This document shows, piece by piece, positions 37,801 through 51,900 of a DNA stretch of 64,000 bases (the first letter of the stretch is position 1; each line of letters begins with the position of its first letter). This stretch comes from Azorinus chamasolen (taxonomy: Eukaryota > Mollusca > Bivalvia > Cardiida > Solecurtidae), in contig OY755242.1 of assembly GCA_963576725.1 (NCBI GenBank), forward strand, positions 27,189,358 to 27,253,357, given 5' to 3'. Made by a program: the position numbers and the translations under genes. The notes under the pieces were generated by a model. That model saw only the letters and a list, made by a program, of their open reading frames with translations, did no database searches and was not told the origin of the DNA.

Positions 37801-40800
37801 TTGCAAACAGAGTAGACCCTACAGGAGCCGTCTGATCAGGGTCTGCTCTGTTTGCTACTGAAATAATATTGATATGATTAAGTTTCTACCATGGTCAAAT
37901 TAACATCCTATGTTCATGCGCCATTATTAAAATGAAGTAACGGGTTAACAAAATGAATGGTCCCTTAAAATAGGTTCTGCTGTACGTAGAGTGAAAGGAG
38001 AAAGTGGATACAGTAAAACCTCTCTATACAGGCCACTAAATTGTATTAATTAGTTGTATTTAGGGCAGGTGGTTACTTAAAGCAAGGTGAAAGTAAAACC
38101 TCTCTATACAGGCCACTAAATTGTATTAATTAGTTGTATTTAGGGCAGGTGGTTACTTAAAGCAAGGTGAAAGTAAAACCTCTCTATAAAGGCCACTAAA
38201 TTGTATTAATTAGTTGGTATTTAGGGCAGGTGGTTACTTAAAGCAAGGTGAAAGTAAAACAGAACGCTCCTATAGGAGCGTTCTGTTTTACTTTCACCTT
38301 GCATTAGGCAGCCACCTGCCTTTGACACAAAATACTTGATATAATTTAGTGGCCATTATAGAGAGGTTTTTCTGTATATGAATAATATCTTTCTTTTTGT
38401 TGGTTTTACAGGGTCACAGGTGTATTATGACAACCCAGATGAAAACCCAGATGACAACCCAGATGACAACCCAGATGACAGCCCAGATGACAACCCAGAT
38501 GAAGGTGACCAGTTGTTGCCAGAGGAAAACAATAAGAAGGAATTGAATATATCTCCGTCTGTAATATCCAATGAGTCAAAAATTGACAAACGAGGTAAAG
38601 AGCAAAACATCAACATATACCTGCATTGTCTTTGTGAAATTTTAAACTTATGCATGCTTTTAGTGCATTTGTGATGATCTATGCAAAAAGTTGGGATCCA
38701 GATAAGATACAAGATACAAGAAGCTTTATTTAGAGTCTGTTATCTAGAACACAATAATATAAGCTTTAAAGCTATTTTCCGACAAACAGAGCAAAGAAAA
38801 ATAACAATTAATCAGTGAATAAAAGTACAGCACATATACCACATGCTGAACATTTGAAGAATATTGATGGTATAGTCTCAAGATTTGAAGTATAATTTTG
38901 TTTTAGTGAAAAATTGTATTATGGGAAAAAGATAAACACCGGTTTCATCTGTAAATAAGAGTTCACAATCTTTTCAAACTTTCCAAATATTAAAAGTAAC
39001 TAAACACTTTACAAACAGTGGCCTCACAGCATGCAGTATATATAAAAATGTTGTAAATGATATATATTTTTTTTTTGATAATCTAGCATGTTTGAAATAA
39101 ACAATGAATAGAAAAAGTAACTCATCGTCTCATGTTGAACTAAAAATTCTGAAAGGGGGTGATCCCCGAGAGCAAAAATTACAACACAAAAAGAGAAAAT
39201 TGCAGACTCGGTTTTATTGAGTCTGTTCATGAACAGTAATTGAAAGTGCAACACTGCTCACGCCCCCTAGCACCGGCTTAAGCGGTATTCAATTTTCAGA
39301 ACAAGAAGTACTGAAATTCATGATCTCGAAGGATCAGAAGGTATAACAACACTGAGAATGAAGTACGGGGCGACGTTTTACGGCCGCCACACAAGCACTT
39401 AACACCTGCTGTTGTGAAGATTATAAATTCTGAAAGTTGTATGAGCTCAGATTTTGTTATATTATTATTATATGGTTCTACTCAATTACCATATAAAGCT
39501 TATTTGTTCTCCTGTATTTTGTTTTCAGCAATCCCTGATGTGAAGGTTTTTCACAGCAATCATAGACGCAGTCTGGAGGACAACCTGGGTATAACTTGCA
39601 GGATACAGGAAAATGTATATTCAGTACCACTTGGTGAGAAAAATCATATGCCTTGATATTACATCAAGATTACTTTGTTGTCCACCTGTATATCTGTCTA
39701 TCTATCATGGCTATCTCTCTGTATTTCCTCATACATAAGCAGTTTTTTATTCCCCCTTCACGACAGTCAGAGGGTATTATGTTTTGCACCTGTCAGTCCA
39801 TCTGTCCGCCAAACTTTGCTATAAAGTGTTATATGTCAGAAATGTCTACACTTATAAACATGACACTTAACATACACATCATTCGCCATCGGTGCTATCA
39901 TTCGGCACCCTACCCATGCTGCCTGCAAGGTCAAGGTCAAATTGTATGTGCAATACGTTGTCACATTTACGTGCAGTTGGTTGTCACAGTTTTTTATCTC
40001 ACCTGGCACAAAGTGCCAGGGTGAGCTATTGGGATCGTCCGGCGTCGTGCGTATGTGCGTCGTGCGTACATGCAGGCGTCAACAATTTACTTAAACATCT
40101 TCTTCTCTGGAACCACAAAGCGAAGAGCTTTGATATTTGGTATGTAGCATGATGTAATGATCCTCTACAAAGATTGTTCAAATTATGTCCCCCAGGCCAA
40201 AAATGGCCCCGCCCCGGGGCTTATCAGTTTTTCATAGGAAAATCTTTAAAAATCTTCTTCTCTGAAACTGTAAGGCATAGACCTTTGATATTTGGTATGT
40301 AGCGTCATCTCATGGTTCTCTACTAAGATTGTTCAAATTATGACCCCTGGGCCAAAAATGGCCCCGCCCCGGGGCTTATCAGTTTTTCATAGGAAAATCT
40401 TTAAAAATCTTCTTCTCTGAAACTGTAAGGCATAGACCTTTGATATTTGGTTTGTAGCATCATCTAATGGTCCTCTACTAAGATTGTTCAAATTATGACC
40501 CCCAGAACAAAAATGGCCCCGCCCCAGGGCTTATCAGTTTTTCATAGGAAAATCTTTAAAAATGTTCTTCTCTGAAACTGTAAGGCATAGACCTTTGATA
40601 TTTGGTATGTAGAATCATCTAATGGTCCTCTACTAAGATTTTCAAATTATGACCCCCAGGACAAAAATGGCCCCACCCCGGGGGTTATCAGTTTTTCATA
40701 GGAAAATCTTTAAAAATCTTCTTCTCTAAAATTATAAGGTATAGACCTTTGATATTTGGTATGTAGCATTATTTAATGGTCCTCTACCAAGTCTAATCAA

Positions 40801-43800
40801 ATTATGACCCCCGGACCAAAAATGGCCCCGCCCTGGGGCTTATCAGTTTTTCATAGGAAAATCTTTAAAAATCGTCTCCTCCAAAACTGTAAGGTCTAGA
40901 CACTTGATATTTGGTATGTAGCATCATCTAATGGTTTTCTACCAAGATTGTTCAAATTATTACCCCTGGGACAAAAATGGCCCCATCCTGGGGCTTATCA
41001 GTTTTTCATAGGAAAGTCTTAAAAAATCTTCTTCTCTTAAAAATCTTTAAAAGTCTTTTCTGAAATTGTAAGGCATAGACCTTTGATCTTTGGTATGTTG
41101 CATTATCTAATAGTCCTCTACCAAGATTGTTCAAATTATGACCCCCGGATCAAAAATTGCCCCGCCCTGGGACTTATCAGTTTTTCATAGGAAAATCTTT
41201 AAAAAATCTTCTCATCCAAATCTGTAAGGTCTAGACCCTTTATATTTGGTATGTAGCATCATCTAATGGTTTTCTACCAAGATTTTTCAAATTATGCAAT
41301 ATGTCATTGAAATCATAAATCTGTTAAGAACAGGTGAGCGATTAAGGGCCATCATGGCCCTCTTGTTCATTGTCTTATATCTCCCTAACCACTGTATCTA
41401 TTCGCATGGAATTGCATATACACATTAAACACCAGCCATACTTTCATTGCGCACCAAGCCCAGACTGCCCGCAAGCCAAGGTCAAGGTCAAATGACTTGG
41501 AAATTTTATGTGCACTTGGTCGTCACAGTACCATCTATACTTCCATTGCACACCCAACCCATGCTGCCCACAAGCCCAATGTCAAGGTCAAATGACTTAG
41601 GAATTACTTGGAAATTTTAAGTGCAGTTGGTTGTCACATTTACATGCAGTTGTTTGTCACAGTTTTTTCGTCTTATATCTCACTAACCACTGTATCTATT
41701 CACATGGAATTGCATATACACATTAATACCATCTATACTTTCATTGCAAACCCAACCCATGCTGCATGCAAGCCCAATTTCAAGGTCAAATGACTTAAGG
41801 AATTTTATGTGCACTTGGTTGTCACATTTTTTCATTGTCCTGAATCTCCCTAAACACTATAGCTATTGCCACAGAATTGCATATACACATTAAACACCAT
41901 CCATACTTTCATTGCACACCCAGCCCAGGCTGTCTGTAAGCCAAAGGTCAAGGTCAAATGACTTAGGAATTTTACACTAAATACCATCTATACTTTCATT
42001 ACGCACCAAGCCCATGCTGCCCACAAGCCTAAAGTCAAGGTCAAATGACTTTGGAATTTTACGTGCAGCTAGGCAAGCACCGCCACGGGGACATCACTGT
42101 GTTTTACGGCAAGCACCGCCACGGGGACATTGTTGTGTCTTACAGACACAATTTTCTAGTTTTATTTAACTCCTTCCCACATATAAACACATTTTCATGC
42201 TTTTGCAAACAGCCTAGACCCAGGACACACAGTTCCTGTAGGAGCTGTCTGTTTGGGTCTGCTCTTTTTGATATAAATGGAATAATATAGATATAATTCT
42301 ACAGTTTTTGCCGTGTTAAAAAATCCTTTGTTCATGTATTATAAAAATTCAGCTTATAAGTATTCATGATACCATTATATCTTACCTAAACATTGACCAG
42401 GTACGAGGTAAATCATCCATTTTTATACGCCCACCTAATAAAGGTGGTCGTATATTGTCGTGGCCCTGTCCGTCCGTCCGTCCGTCCGTTCGTCCGTTCG
42501 TTCGTTCGTTCGTTCGTTCGTTCGTTCGTTCGTTCGTTCGTTCGTTCGTCCGTCAACATTTTGTTTTTCCGCTGTTTTCTGGGAAAACTATTTGACAGAT
42601 ATTAATGAAACTTCACACAAATGTTAAATGCATCAAGATCTGAAGCTGAGTTGATTCTGAGATTCATTTGATATTTCATTTCAGAGTTATGGCCCTTGTC
42701 CTTAAAAAATATGCAAAGTTTGTCTGCTGTTTTCTGGGAAAACTATTTGAGAGATATTAATGAAACTTCACACAAATGTATAATGCATCAAGATCTGAAG
42801 CTGAGTCGATTCTGAGGTTCATTTGATTTTTAGTTTCGGAGTTATGGCCCTTTTACTTAAAAAATAATGCAAATACATGCAAATAGTTTGTCCGCTGTTT
42901 TCTGGGAAAACTATTTGACAGATATTAATGAAACTTCACACAAATGTATAATGCATCAAGATCTGAAGCTGAGTCGATTCTGAGGTTCATTTGATTTGTC
43001 GTTTCAGAGTTATGGCCCTTGTCCTTAAAACATATGCAAATAGTTTGTCCGCTGTTTTCTGGGAAAACTATTTGAGAGATATTAATGAAACTTCACACAA
43101 ATGTTTAATGCATCAAGATCTGAAGCTGAGTCGATTCTGAGGTTCATTTGATTTGTCGTTTCGGAGTTGTGGCCCTTTTACTTAAAAAATAATGCAAATA
43201 CATGCAAATAGTTTGTCCACTGTTTTCTGGGAAAACTATTTGACAGATATTAATGAAACTTCATACAAATGTTTAATGCATCAAGATCTGAAGCTGAGTT
43301 GATTCTGAGGTTCATTTGATTTCTCATTTCAGAGTTATGGCCCTTGTCCTTAAAAAATATGCAAATAGTTTGTCTGCTGTTTTCTGGGAAAACTATTTGA
43401 GAGATATTAATGAAACTTCACACAAATGTTTAATGCATCAAGATCTGAAACTGAATTGATTCTGAGGATCATTTGATTTTTCGTTTCAGAGTTATGGCCC
43501 TTGTCCTTTAACAATAATGCAAATAGTTTGTCGGCTGTTTTCTGGGAAAACTATTTGAGAAATATTAATGAAACTTCACAAAAATGTTTAATGCATCAAG
43601 ATATGATGCTGAGTCAATTTTGAGGTTTATTCGATTTTTCGTTTCGGAGTTATTGCCCTTTTACTTAAAAAAAAATGCAAATATATGCAAATAGTTTCTG
43701 GCAAAACTGTTTGACAGATATTAATGAAACTTCATCCACATGTTTAATGCATCAAGACCTGAAGCTAAGTCGATTCTGAGGATCATTTGATTTGTTGTTT

Positions 43801-46800
43801 CGGAGTTATGGCCGTTGCACTTTACAAAAATCTGCAAAAATGAGGATTAGCTGTAACTTTTTTATTTAATAAGATATTCACTTCATTTTTTTTAAAAAAT
43901 AGTATCACCTTAATATGGAAATCAAGATCTGAAGCACAGATTAGAAAATGTCAACACTTATAAGGCATGTTGAATCAGAGAAAGTTTGCAAGTGGGCGTA
44001 TTATGTACCGTATACGGTACTCTTGTTCTAAACCTGTAGGTAGTTGATCCAATATTTATTAGTGATGAAATTTGAAGACATTGTATGTCACTGAATGAAT
44101 TGGAATTTTCATTTTGAGGTGTGTTAACCCATTCCCTCATATTGACGACATTTGAGGACTCTGTAATAGTCACTTTGTGAAACCATTGTGATAAATAGAG
44201 CATTTGCTCCTATAGGAGCAAATGCTCTTTTTATCACAATGAATTCAAACTACAAAATTCTAAAAATTCCTTTTCTATAGTTAATGCTCCTTTTCAGTAG
44301 ATTTATTCAAAGTAGTTGGATCTGAAAATAGCCTATGAGGGAATGGGTTAACTGTTTCCCTCATATAAATGTCTTTTCACACCTTTTGCAAACAGAATAG
44401 ACCCAGATCAGGTGACTATTGTCGGGACCATCTGATCTGGGTCTACTCTGTTTGCTATAGAATTATAATTGACCCAACTCTACAGTTTCTACCAATACCA
44501 AAAATTAAGGTGAACATATGCCGTTAAAAAAAAAGGCAAATAAATATTCATGATGTCATTATATCTTACATGAATATTTAACAGGGAAAATGTTAATATC
44601 CGCACAAAATTTAGGACAGTATAGTGTATAGAAGTCTTCATAACTGCATTATTTCTTGGCAACTACAATAAAACCCCTCGAAACTGCATGCTAAATATGG
44701 TTGATATATCTGTCTTGGCGACAGTTGGCAGCTTAATGCAGGGTGAAAGTCATTCAGAAAGCTCCTATAGGAGCTTTATGCATGACTTTCACCCTGCATT
44801 AAGCAGCCATCTGCATAACACTAAACAGTATCTGAATATTTCTCTACTACAATTCCAGTTTAGAGGGGTTTTACTGTATTTACAGGATTTCAACCAAATT
44901 TTATGGGAAGCTTGTGTTAAACATTTGGTCAGATACCTTTATGTCACCTGTTTTAGCTGGGTGATTCTCAATATGAATCATTTCTCCATCATTTGTTCAT
45001 CTGTCTGTTCATCCTATGTCATGCTTTTTTTCATCAGGCTGTTTTCAATACTCTTCTGCTGGCAGGTAACACACATATTCATTATAACACCTTTGTTCAT
45101 TGAGTTATGGCCACTCGATTATTCAAAGTATCACATATTCATTCTAACACCTTTTGTTCATTGAGTTCTGGCCACTTGATTATTCAAAGTGACACACATA
45201 TTCATTCTAACACCTTTTGTTCATTGAGTTATGGCCACTCGATTATTCAAAGTATCGCATATTCCTGACAAGTGTTTGTACTGGTGTATTAACCCATTAC
45301 CTCATAGGCTATTTTTAGATCCAACTACTTTGAATAGATCTACCGAAAAGGAGCATTAATTAGAGAAGAGGATTTTTTTTAGAATTTTGTAATTTGAAAC
45401 CATTGTGATAAATAGAGCATTTGCTCCTATAGGAGCAAATGCTCTATTTATCACAATGGTTTCACAAAGTGACTTTTACAGAGTCGTCAAAAGTCGTCAA
45501 TATGAGGGAAAGGGTATTTCGGCCAAATTTCAATACCTAATGAAAATTCATTAACAAAATAGTTACAGTACATGTACAAAGAAATATGGAAGGTGGAACA
45601 TTGTAGACGTTTTAGAAAGCAAAGAAACAGATCTATCAAATTCTATTAGCAAACAGAGCAGACCCTGATCAGACCGCTCCTATGGGAGCCATCTGATCTG
45701 GGTCTACTCTGTTTGCAAATGCGTGAAAACACATTGAAAAACAAATAGCACAAAACAAGGATAAACTAGATACTCATGAAATTAAATGGAAAACTTTTAC
45801 TCAAAGGATTTTACAAACAACATGTAGTTAATTTCAACCACGACTAATTAAATCTTGCCCTTAAATTCAGTACAGTGTACCGCTGGCAAACCTATCTTTA
45901 CGTCCACTCACACATTCACACTGCCCTTGTACAGTACTTCTTCTTCTTCTTCTATTTCTCTCATAAAGCATAGTTTTCATCTTATACTGATGTAATAATT
46001 ATATTATGTAATATATGTTGAACAAAATATAGATGAAATAAAATATTTATTACAAAAAAAAATAAATTCTTTTGCCAATGTTACCTGTGGAAATTGATTT
46101 GAAGCAAACAATGCAAACCCTGTCTGATCAGAGGGCTCCTTCACAAGTTGGCAATGTAGCCTTTTAGGGACACTAGACCTAAATCAGTATACTGGTTATA
46201 GGATTTCATTTAACCCTTTCCTTCCTGCAAACAGAGTAGACCCAGATCAGACTGCTCCTGTAGGAGCCATCTGATCAGGGTTTACTCTGTTTGCTAATGG
46301 AACTTGATAGATCTGTTTCCTTAGTTTCTAACATGGCTACAATGTTCCACCTTAATACCTATTTCAATATAACTATTTTTTCCATGAATATTCAGTAGGT
46401 ATTGAAATTTGTAATAAACATAGTTCAGGGAAAGGGTCAACCTTTTCCCTCATATTGACACCTTTTGAAGCTTCTGTTAAAGTCACTTTTGAAACTATTG
46501 TGATAAATTATTATTTCTACATGAATATTCATAGAGTAAAGAGTTATGTGGTTAGTCCAGGGAGTTTCTACTGTAATCTACTGTCCTAGGATACTGTTAT
46601 TAAATGTATGTCATGCTTTTTCAGGATCCAATTTCTTCATTGTGCCCAGCTCTCCTGGAGGCATTTTGATTGTAAAGTTTGAGGTTGTGAGGAAAGGAGT
46701 GGGTCCGCCATATAGAGGCCATGGCTGTCCAGAACTGGGGCTTGATTTCTTTCATACAGTAGAAAATGCCATTCGTGCTGATGGCGGCATGTTTACATGG

Positions 46801-48901
46801 CATATTACCCTTGAGAATGGAGAACACTTCCATCGAGACTTCAGCATATGCATATCCATTGGTAAGTTTCGTCTTGGTTTGTTCAACTCTTAACCTGTTC
46901 AATATTTGTCTGAAAAATGATGGCATCACGAATATTAATTAGGTTATTAGTCCCCTACTAGCAATGCAGAAGGGGACTATAGGTTTGCACTCTGTTCGTC
47001 CCTCCATCCGTCATTGTGTCACTCTTTAGTTTTCCAAACCCTAGCAGATATTGAAGTGGTCTTTGGTATTTGGAGTAACATATCAAGTTTCAATTTTGTT
47101 ACGCTACATTAATTATACCCCCTGATGTGGGGGCTATATAGGAATCACCTTGTCCGTCAGTCCTTCCAAACGTCCATCCATCTGTCGTCCGTCACTCCCG
47201 TTTTTCTGGGACATTTGCTTTTTTTTGAAAACCATTTCTGATACCACCTTCAAACTTTATACGTAGCATAAGTGTTATGTGGTGTTATGTGTTATGTCTT
47301 CTCCATGTTTCATAACTCTTGCACAAAATTTGACAGAATTTTGCCCCTTTTTAACTTCATATTTTGTCTCTTAATTTATGTGCAGTCAAAAAGGGTTGTA
47401 ACTCTAAATAAATTTTTGAGGGAGTTATTCCACTTAGTTACTTTTCAGAAGCATTTTTTTGTCCGGCGCATAACTTCTCCTTAGTTACTTTTCAGAAGCA
47501 TTTTTTTGTCCGGAGCATAACTTCTCAAGTATTGTAAACACAACCGTGAAACTTCATATATGGATAGAGGGTGATGAGAGGATGTGCAGTCAACAAGGGT
47601 TGTAACTCTAAATTCATTATTGAGGGAGTTTTTTCTTCAGTATTTTTTGTCCAGAGCATAACTTCTCATGTACTACTTCTAGATTTCTTCACCATTGAAT
47701 CTCAAAGTTTGCATATGCATTTGTAATGATGTGTAGATGTGTGTGACATAATTTTGGTGCGAGTCATTCCTTTACTGGACTTAAAAAAATTCTTTCCTCA
47801 AGTGTGGATGAAAGTATTATTGAACTATTGCCTTTTGTATTGAAGTCATTGGATCTTTTGACAAGGTGGTTGGTGGGGGTATCAATCACCTTTAGTGATA
47901 GTTCTAGTTTTTCATGGAATTACGGCAGTTGGACTTTAATAGAAAATTTCACACATTTAGTTTAGGTTTTCCAGACAATTTTTCTAAACCCTTACAGATA
48001 TTGAACTGATATTAGGTACATGTATTTATTGTAATGAGTTACTGATCAAGTTTGAATTTTGTTATGCTACGTTGATTTTTCACGGAATTACAGCAGATGG
48101 ACTTGGAAAATTTCATGAATGCTCTATTAATTTCACACAATTGTTTCAAAACTACACAATTCTAAAATTTTCATTGTCTCTAGTAAAATGATCCTTTTTT
48201 AAACGCCCACCTAATAAAGGTGATCGTATATTGGCTGGCCCTGTCTGTCCGTCTGTTCGTTTGTTTGTTCGTTCGTTCGTTCGTCCGTCAACATTTTGTT
48301 TGTCCGCAGTTTTCTCGGGAAAATTATATGAGAGATATTAATGAAACTTCACACAAATGTTTAATGCATCAAGATCTGAAGCTGAGTTGATTCTGAGGAT
48401 CATTTGATTTTTCGTTTCAGAGTTATGGCCCTTGTCCTTAAAAAATAATGCAAATACATGCAAATAGTTTGTCCGCTGTTTTCTGGGAAAACTATATGAG
48501 AGATATTAATGAAACTTCACACAAATGTTTAATGCATCAAGATCTGAAGCTGATGTGATTCTGAGGATCATTTGATTTTTCGTTTCAGAGTTATGGCCCT
48601 TGTCCTTAAAAAATAATGCAAATACATGCAAATAGTTTGTCCGCTGTTTTCTGGGAAAACTGTTTGAGAGATATTAATGAAACTTCACACACATGTTTAA
48701 TGCATCAAGACCTGAAGCTAAGTCAATTCTGAGGATCATTTGATTTGTCGTTTCGGAGTTATGGCCCTTGCACTTAAAAGAAATAATGCAAATCTATGCA
48801 AATATATATATGAGGATGGTCATAACTTTTTCATTTGAAATGATATTTACTTCATTTTTATGCCCCCATAGACGATAGTCGGGGGGCATATTGTTTTTGC
48901 C

Positions 48902-48937
<36 letters not shown>

Positions 48938-51900
48938 TTGTCTGTTTGTTTGTCAGCAACTTTAACATTGGTCATAACTTTTGAGCCAGTATAGATAGAG
49001 ACTTGATATTTGGCATACATATGTATCTCATGAAGCCGCACATTTTGAGGGGTGACGTGTCAAGGTCAAGGTCATCCTTCAAGGTCAGAGGTCAAATATA
49101 TGGGTCAAATCGCCGACTTTAACATTGGCCATAACTTTTGGACCAGTAGAGATAGAGACTTGATATTTGGCATGCTTGTGTATCTCATGAGGCTGCACAT
49201 TTTGAGGGGTGACATGTCAAGGTCAAGGTCAGAGGTCAAGGTCAGAGGTCAAATATATGAGGGGGCATAGTGTTTCACAAACACATCTTGTTTTTTATAT
49301 GGTTAAACCTTAATATGAATTTTCACATATTTTGCGGGGTTTTTGGTAAGTCATTTTATTCTAAAGTTATGGTCCTTGATCTTTGTGTGTTCGTTGCTTT
49401 GTTTGTCAGTCAGCTTTTAGTTTGTCTCTTGTTTTCTGGGAAAACTATTAAAATGATATAAATGAAACTTAACACAAATGTTTTAAGCAACAAAATCTGA
49501 AGCTGAGTTTATTTTGAGGTTCATTCAGTTTGTCTTTACAGAGTTATGGCCGTTGCACTTTTCAAAAATCTGCAAATATGAGGATAAGCTGTAACTTTTT
49601 TATTTAATAAGATATTTACTTCAATTTTTTAAAAAATAGTATCACCTTAATATGGAAATCAAGATCTGAAGCACAGATTAGAAAATGTCAACACTTATAA
49701 GGCATGTTGAATCAAAGAAAGTTTACAAGTGGGCATATTATGTACCGTATGCGGTACTCTTGTTTTAGACTAGAGACAATGATCCTTTTTGGTAGATTTT
49801 TTCAAAAAGCCTGGGTAATTTCACATATGTTGTTTTTTTTTAATACCTTTTTTAGCTCCACTTTTTAAAAAATGGAGCTATTGTCATGACCCTCCCGTCA
49901 GTGTCGCCATCGGCATCGGCGTTGGTTAACCTTTTTGTTAAGGTCCTTTTCTCAGAAACCATCAAAGATATTTGTCTCATATTTGGTATGTATGTTTACT
50001 ATCACAAGGGGAACCCATTTCACAAGGGTAGTTAACATTAAAATTAATTTGCCATAGTTATGCCCCTTTTTCGACTTAGAATTTTCATTGTTGGTTAAGT
50101 TTTATGTTCAGGTCCATGTCTCAGAAACTGTCAAAGATATTTGGTTCAACTTTGGTATACATGTTAACTATTACAAGGGGGACCCATTTCACAAGGGCAG
50201 GTAACCCTAAAATTAATTTTGCTATAGTTATCTCCCCTTTCTGACTTAGACTTCAAATACACTATCAAGCACTAAAGAAAGCGGAGCGCGCTGTCTGCGG
50301 ACAGCTCTTGTTTCTAAACCCTAGCAGATATTATAGTGATATTTGGTATGTAGTTTTATTATAATGAGTTACAGATCAAAGCTGAATTTTGTAAGCCTAC
50401 ATTGATGTTTCACGGAATTACAGCTCTTGGACTTTAAAAATTTCACAAAAGTTTAGGTTTTCCGGACTTTTTTTTCTAAACCCTTACAGATATTGAACTG
50501 ATATTTGGTATTTAGCTTTATTACAATGAGTTATAGACCAAGTTAGAATTTTGTTGTGCTACATTGATTTTTCACAGAATTACAGCAGTTGGACTTAGAG
50601 AAAATTTCATGAATGCACTATTTATCACAATTGTTTCAAAACTACAGAATTCTAAACTTTTCTTTGTCTCTTGTAAATAATCCTTTTCAGTATATTTATT
50701 CAAAGAGCCTGGGTCTAGAAATAGCCCATGATGGAATGGGTTAAGGTAACAGTATTAAACCATAGTACGCTAAAGATAATGCCCTCTAGGACTTACCAAA
50801 GCCCAGAGAGAGGATTCAGATTCAGAAACGGGTCTAGTCAGTTTGCAAATAGGTTAAAAGGCATATTTAGTGGGTACAGGGTTAAACAATGATGGTTTAG
50901 ACCCAGCAGTCAAAGTGACAACCAGTGTCATGTTAAGCACGTCTGACAGGCATATGTGGAGAGCTTGGATCCTGGTGAGAATTTGAGCTCCTCAGGGTCC
51001 AAGCTCAGGGTCCAGTAGTTTCTCAAAAGCTTGAACAAAATAAAAAATTATCTAGATTTTACAGCATGAAAAGGGTAAACCCATTTCCCTCATATTGACT
51101 CCTTTTGACGTCTCTGTAAAAGTCTTGTTCGAAACCGTTGTGATAAGAACATTTACTCCATAAGAGCAAATGCTCTATTTATCACAATGGTTTCACAACT
51201 ACACAATTCTAAAATTTTCATTTTTAGCTCCACTTTTTCAAAAAGTGAAGTTATTGTCATGACCCTCTCGTCGGCGTTGGCATTGCTTAACCTTTTTGTT
51301 AAGGTTCATTTCTCAGAAACCATCAAAGATATTTGGTTCGCAGTTGGTATGCATGTTTACTATTACAAGAGGAACCCATTTCACAAGGGTAGGTAACCCT
51401 AAAATTAATTTTGGCAATAATTTCCCCCTTTTCATTGTTGGTTTAGTTTTATGTTAACCCTTTCCCTCATAGAAACGTGTATTCACACATTTGCAAACAG
51501 AGTAGACCCAGATCAGACAGCTCCTAGAGGAGCCGTCTGATCAGGGTCTGCTCTGTTTGCTTATGAAATTAGATAGATCTTTTTCTTTACTTCGTAAAAT
51601 GGCTACAATGTTCTACCTTCCATATTTCTTTATAACAATTTTGGCCATGAATATTCAGTAGGTATTAAAAATTGAAATAAACATAGAACAGGAAAAGGGT
51701 TAAGGTCCATGTCTCAGAAACTGTCTAAGAAATTTGGTATGCATGTTAACTATCATAAGGAGGGACTCATTTCACAAGGGCAGGTAACCCTAAAATTAAT
51801 TTTGCTATAGTTATCTCCCCTTTCTGACTTAGGCTTCCATTACACTATCTAGCACTAAAAGAAAGTGGAGCCCGCTGTCTGCGGACAGCTCTTGTTCTAG

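Larger units (their letters stand above)
46944..50748 (+). mobile_element. Composite of nested elements in intron 9
   Basis: Repeated fragments of one host element (AAACCCTAGCAGATATT, GGAATTACAGCAGTTGG) at 46960-47112, 47909-48095 and 50313-50590 are separated by inserted elements. A family B right half (ending GAATGGGTTAA at 50747) closes the block. Confidence 0.5.

Noticed and set aside
38425..38712. Minus-strand Ser/Gly repeat frame
   Set aside because: Antisense of the NPDD repeats of exon 7.
42393..42605. Frame with RSFV repeats
   Set aside because: Direct result of the (TTCG)n microsatellite.
38701..46070. LINE coding sequence near 38.7-39.4 kb and 45.7-46.1 kb
   Set aside because: Tails look retroelement-like, but I see no endonuclease or reverse transcriptase motifs, so only low-confidence 3' ends are listed.
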